From Thiodiazotropha sp040506705 (GTDB taxonomy: Bacteria; Pseudomonadota; Gammaproteobacteria; Chromatiales; Chromatiaceae), in contig JBEVWG010000058.1 of NCBI GenBank assembly GCA_040506705.1, forward strand, positions 38,072 through 102,071: DNA of 64,000 nt. The letters are read 5' to 3'. Shown one piece after another: positions 63,065 to 64,000 of the stretch. Within the stretch, counting starts at the first letter, position 1; every line of letters begins with the position of its first letter. The position numbers were made by a program, and so were the translations under genes. The notes below the pieces were generated by a model that was not told where the DNA came from, made no database searches, and saw nothing but the letters and a program-made list of their open reading frames with translations.

Positions 63065-63118
63065 GAATTGGCCAGGAATATTTCAATCCAGACTACTAGG
63101 GACTCTAAAGGTAGTGGT

Positions 63119-63517
63119 ATGTTATTAAAAAATGCTCATGTGGACTTGAATGCCCCTCACCCAGCCGCATTATGGGTTGAGCGTGTCTCGTTGGATCCAC
63201 TCCAGGTTGATTGTATAACCGCACAAATGTTGGCCATCCTCGATAATCATTGCAAGCTGGGTCTGGAAGATCAGTTGGCTGTGATGGCTATCTACTCTGT
63301 TGTAAAAGATCGCCCTGGATTGATTTTTGGTGGGGATGTCCATCAGACGATTGAAAAGGCCAGGTTACAACGAGATAATCAAATGGTTCAAAAAGTACGT
63401 GATCTTCGATTGAATGCTGAACGACGTGTTCCAAAACAGGTTATGAGCCACTTCCAACGTTTTCTCGCAGAATCGCTGAGTGGGTTCAGCGATTTTTCCG
63501 GCTCTATGAATGCCTGA
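63119..63517 (+). CDS. Hypothetical protein
   Basis: A 132-residue protein if ATG 63119 (MLLKNAHVDLNAPHP) is used, with AAGG upstream; an upstream TTG at 63068 would extend it by 17 residues. No signal peptide or membrane segment. The body is helical and basic near the C-terminus (RLNAERRVPKQVMSHFQRFL). No family recognised. Confidence 0.6.
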   Translation: MLLKNAHVDLNAPHPAALWVERVSLDPLQVDCITAQMLAILDNHCKLGLEDQLAVMAIYSVVKDRPGLIFGGDVHQTIEKARLQRDNQMVQKVRDLRLNAERRVPKQVMSHFQRFLAESLSGFSDFSGSMNA

Positions 63518-63802
63518 TATGTGAGAGCTTCCAAACTGTTCCTGGATTGAATGGTTTATGGGCCGATATTATTCGCTAAACTCTACTGTTCTCCCAAAAA
63601 ATGGTGATCAACAGTAGCAGCCAAAATGTTTGCCCATACTTGGGTACAAATACCTTGAGGTTAATCTAGATGGCCAACACTTATTTGATGGTTATATGGA
63701 AGAGATCACTGTTTGAGACATGAAAAAGCATCGTAAAGCAAGAGGGTCACGGCTAGAAAAAACTTACAAGTCATCAGTATCTTAAATAGGTGTGGAGAGA
63801 AA

Positions 63803-63965
63803 CTCCCCTCTCCCCTCGCGGGAGAGGGGGGAGAATGAACGCCCTATTTTTTCCAAACAATCAGCAAGATAAATATGAACGATCAATGCAGTTTTTCTCT
63901 TTCAACGATATGAAACGCTTCGCGTACACCCTCTCCCCAACCCCTCTCCCGTAAAGGGAGAGGGG
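63803..63965. repeat. Two CCCCTCTCCC hairpins near the window end
   Basis: CCCCTCTCCC-CTCGC-GGGAGAGGGG at 63805-63829 and CCCCTCTCCC-GTAAA-GGGAGAGGGG at 63941-63965. The 10-bp arms are identical and only the loops differ. They belong to the common short palindromic repeats of gammaproteobacterial chromosomes. The rest of 63518-64000 shows no gene. Confidence 0.75.
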
Positions 63966-64000
63966 CTTTCAGAGTTGTTCTGAGAAGATTGAAAGTTAAT

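Noticed and set aside
63805..63965. CRISPR array
   Set aside because: Only two short palindromes with different spacing and no regular repeat-spacer pattern; no cas genes in the window.

Overview
The window looks like a chromosomal segment of a free-living or symbiotic gammaproteobacterium, probably a sulfur-oxidising lineage near the Chromatiales/Sedimenticola group. This is inferred from gene content: a class III PHA synthase pair (PhaE/PhaC), GreB, ArfB next to YaeQ, SrkA, Tpm, a periplasmic methanethiol oxidase and an exported rhodanese. The genus cannot be fixed from sequence alone. Coding density is high, and most operons use ATGA-type overlaps.

Layout. (1) 1-5.9 kb: a complete polyhydroxyalkanoate locus (phaB, phasin, phaR and phaA on the minus strand; phaE-phaC on the plus strand), with PhaR-like GC-rich palindromes upstream and tandem terminators downstream. 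(2) 6-26 kb: a region tied together by one promoter motif, TTGTACA/TGTACAA. It appears in front of a small-protein/RnfG-like/glutathione peroxidase operon, in front of an NDUFA9-like gene, between two divergent operons (FAD oxidoreductase-DUF1365-cyclopropane synthase family-MFS-DUF3833-chalcone isomerase-like; SDR-SnoaL), and in front of merR-photolyase-DUF523. The MerR protein is a LitR/CarH relative that has lost both cobalamin-ligating histidines. A stand-alone short LOV blue-light protein is encoded in the same region. This reads as a light-responsive membrane-lipid and photodamage regulon. (3) 26-36 kb: truncated haemoglobin, exported rhodanese, a coiled-coil SPOR protein, a YdbH/YdbL-like envelope pair, a PQQ-type sugar dehydrogenase, ArfB and YaeQ, with several small repeats. 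(4) 36.5-49.5 kb: about 12 kb flanked by direct, diverged ~345-bp repeats. The left repeat holds the intact 3' end of yaeQ plus a decayed tpm tail. The right repeat holds a decayed yaeQ tail plus the intact 3' end of tpm. Between them lie an ArsR-MBL-thioredoxin-permease operon, an Amt-GGDEF fusion, a RAYT remnant, a VPLP-CTERM protein, a GGDEF-EAL sensor paired with an orphan solute-binding protein, a DUF2846-like gene with an in-frame stop, and tRNA-Ser(CGA). (5) 50-58.4 kb: a methyltransferase, SrkA, and a TetR-controlled methanethiol oxidase operon (mtoX, SCO-MauG fusion, SCO, TlpA). (6) 58.4-64 kb: GreB, a secreted subtilase with a PrcB-like lipoprotein partner, a GNAT acetyltransferase, a hypothetical protein, and terminal hairpin repeats.

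The most unusual material is the cobalamin-independent LitR plus short-LOV regulon, the mtoX operon with fused SCO-MauG, and the reciprocal yaeQ/tpm scars around the 12-kb insert. No CRISPR array, rRNA, intact insertion sequence or prophage was seen.
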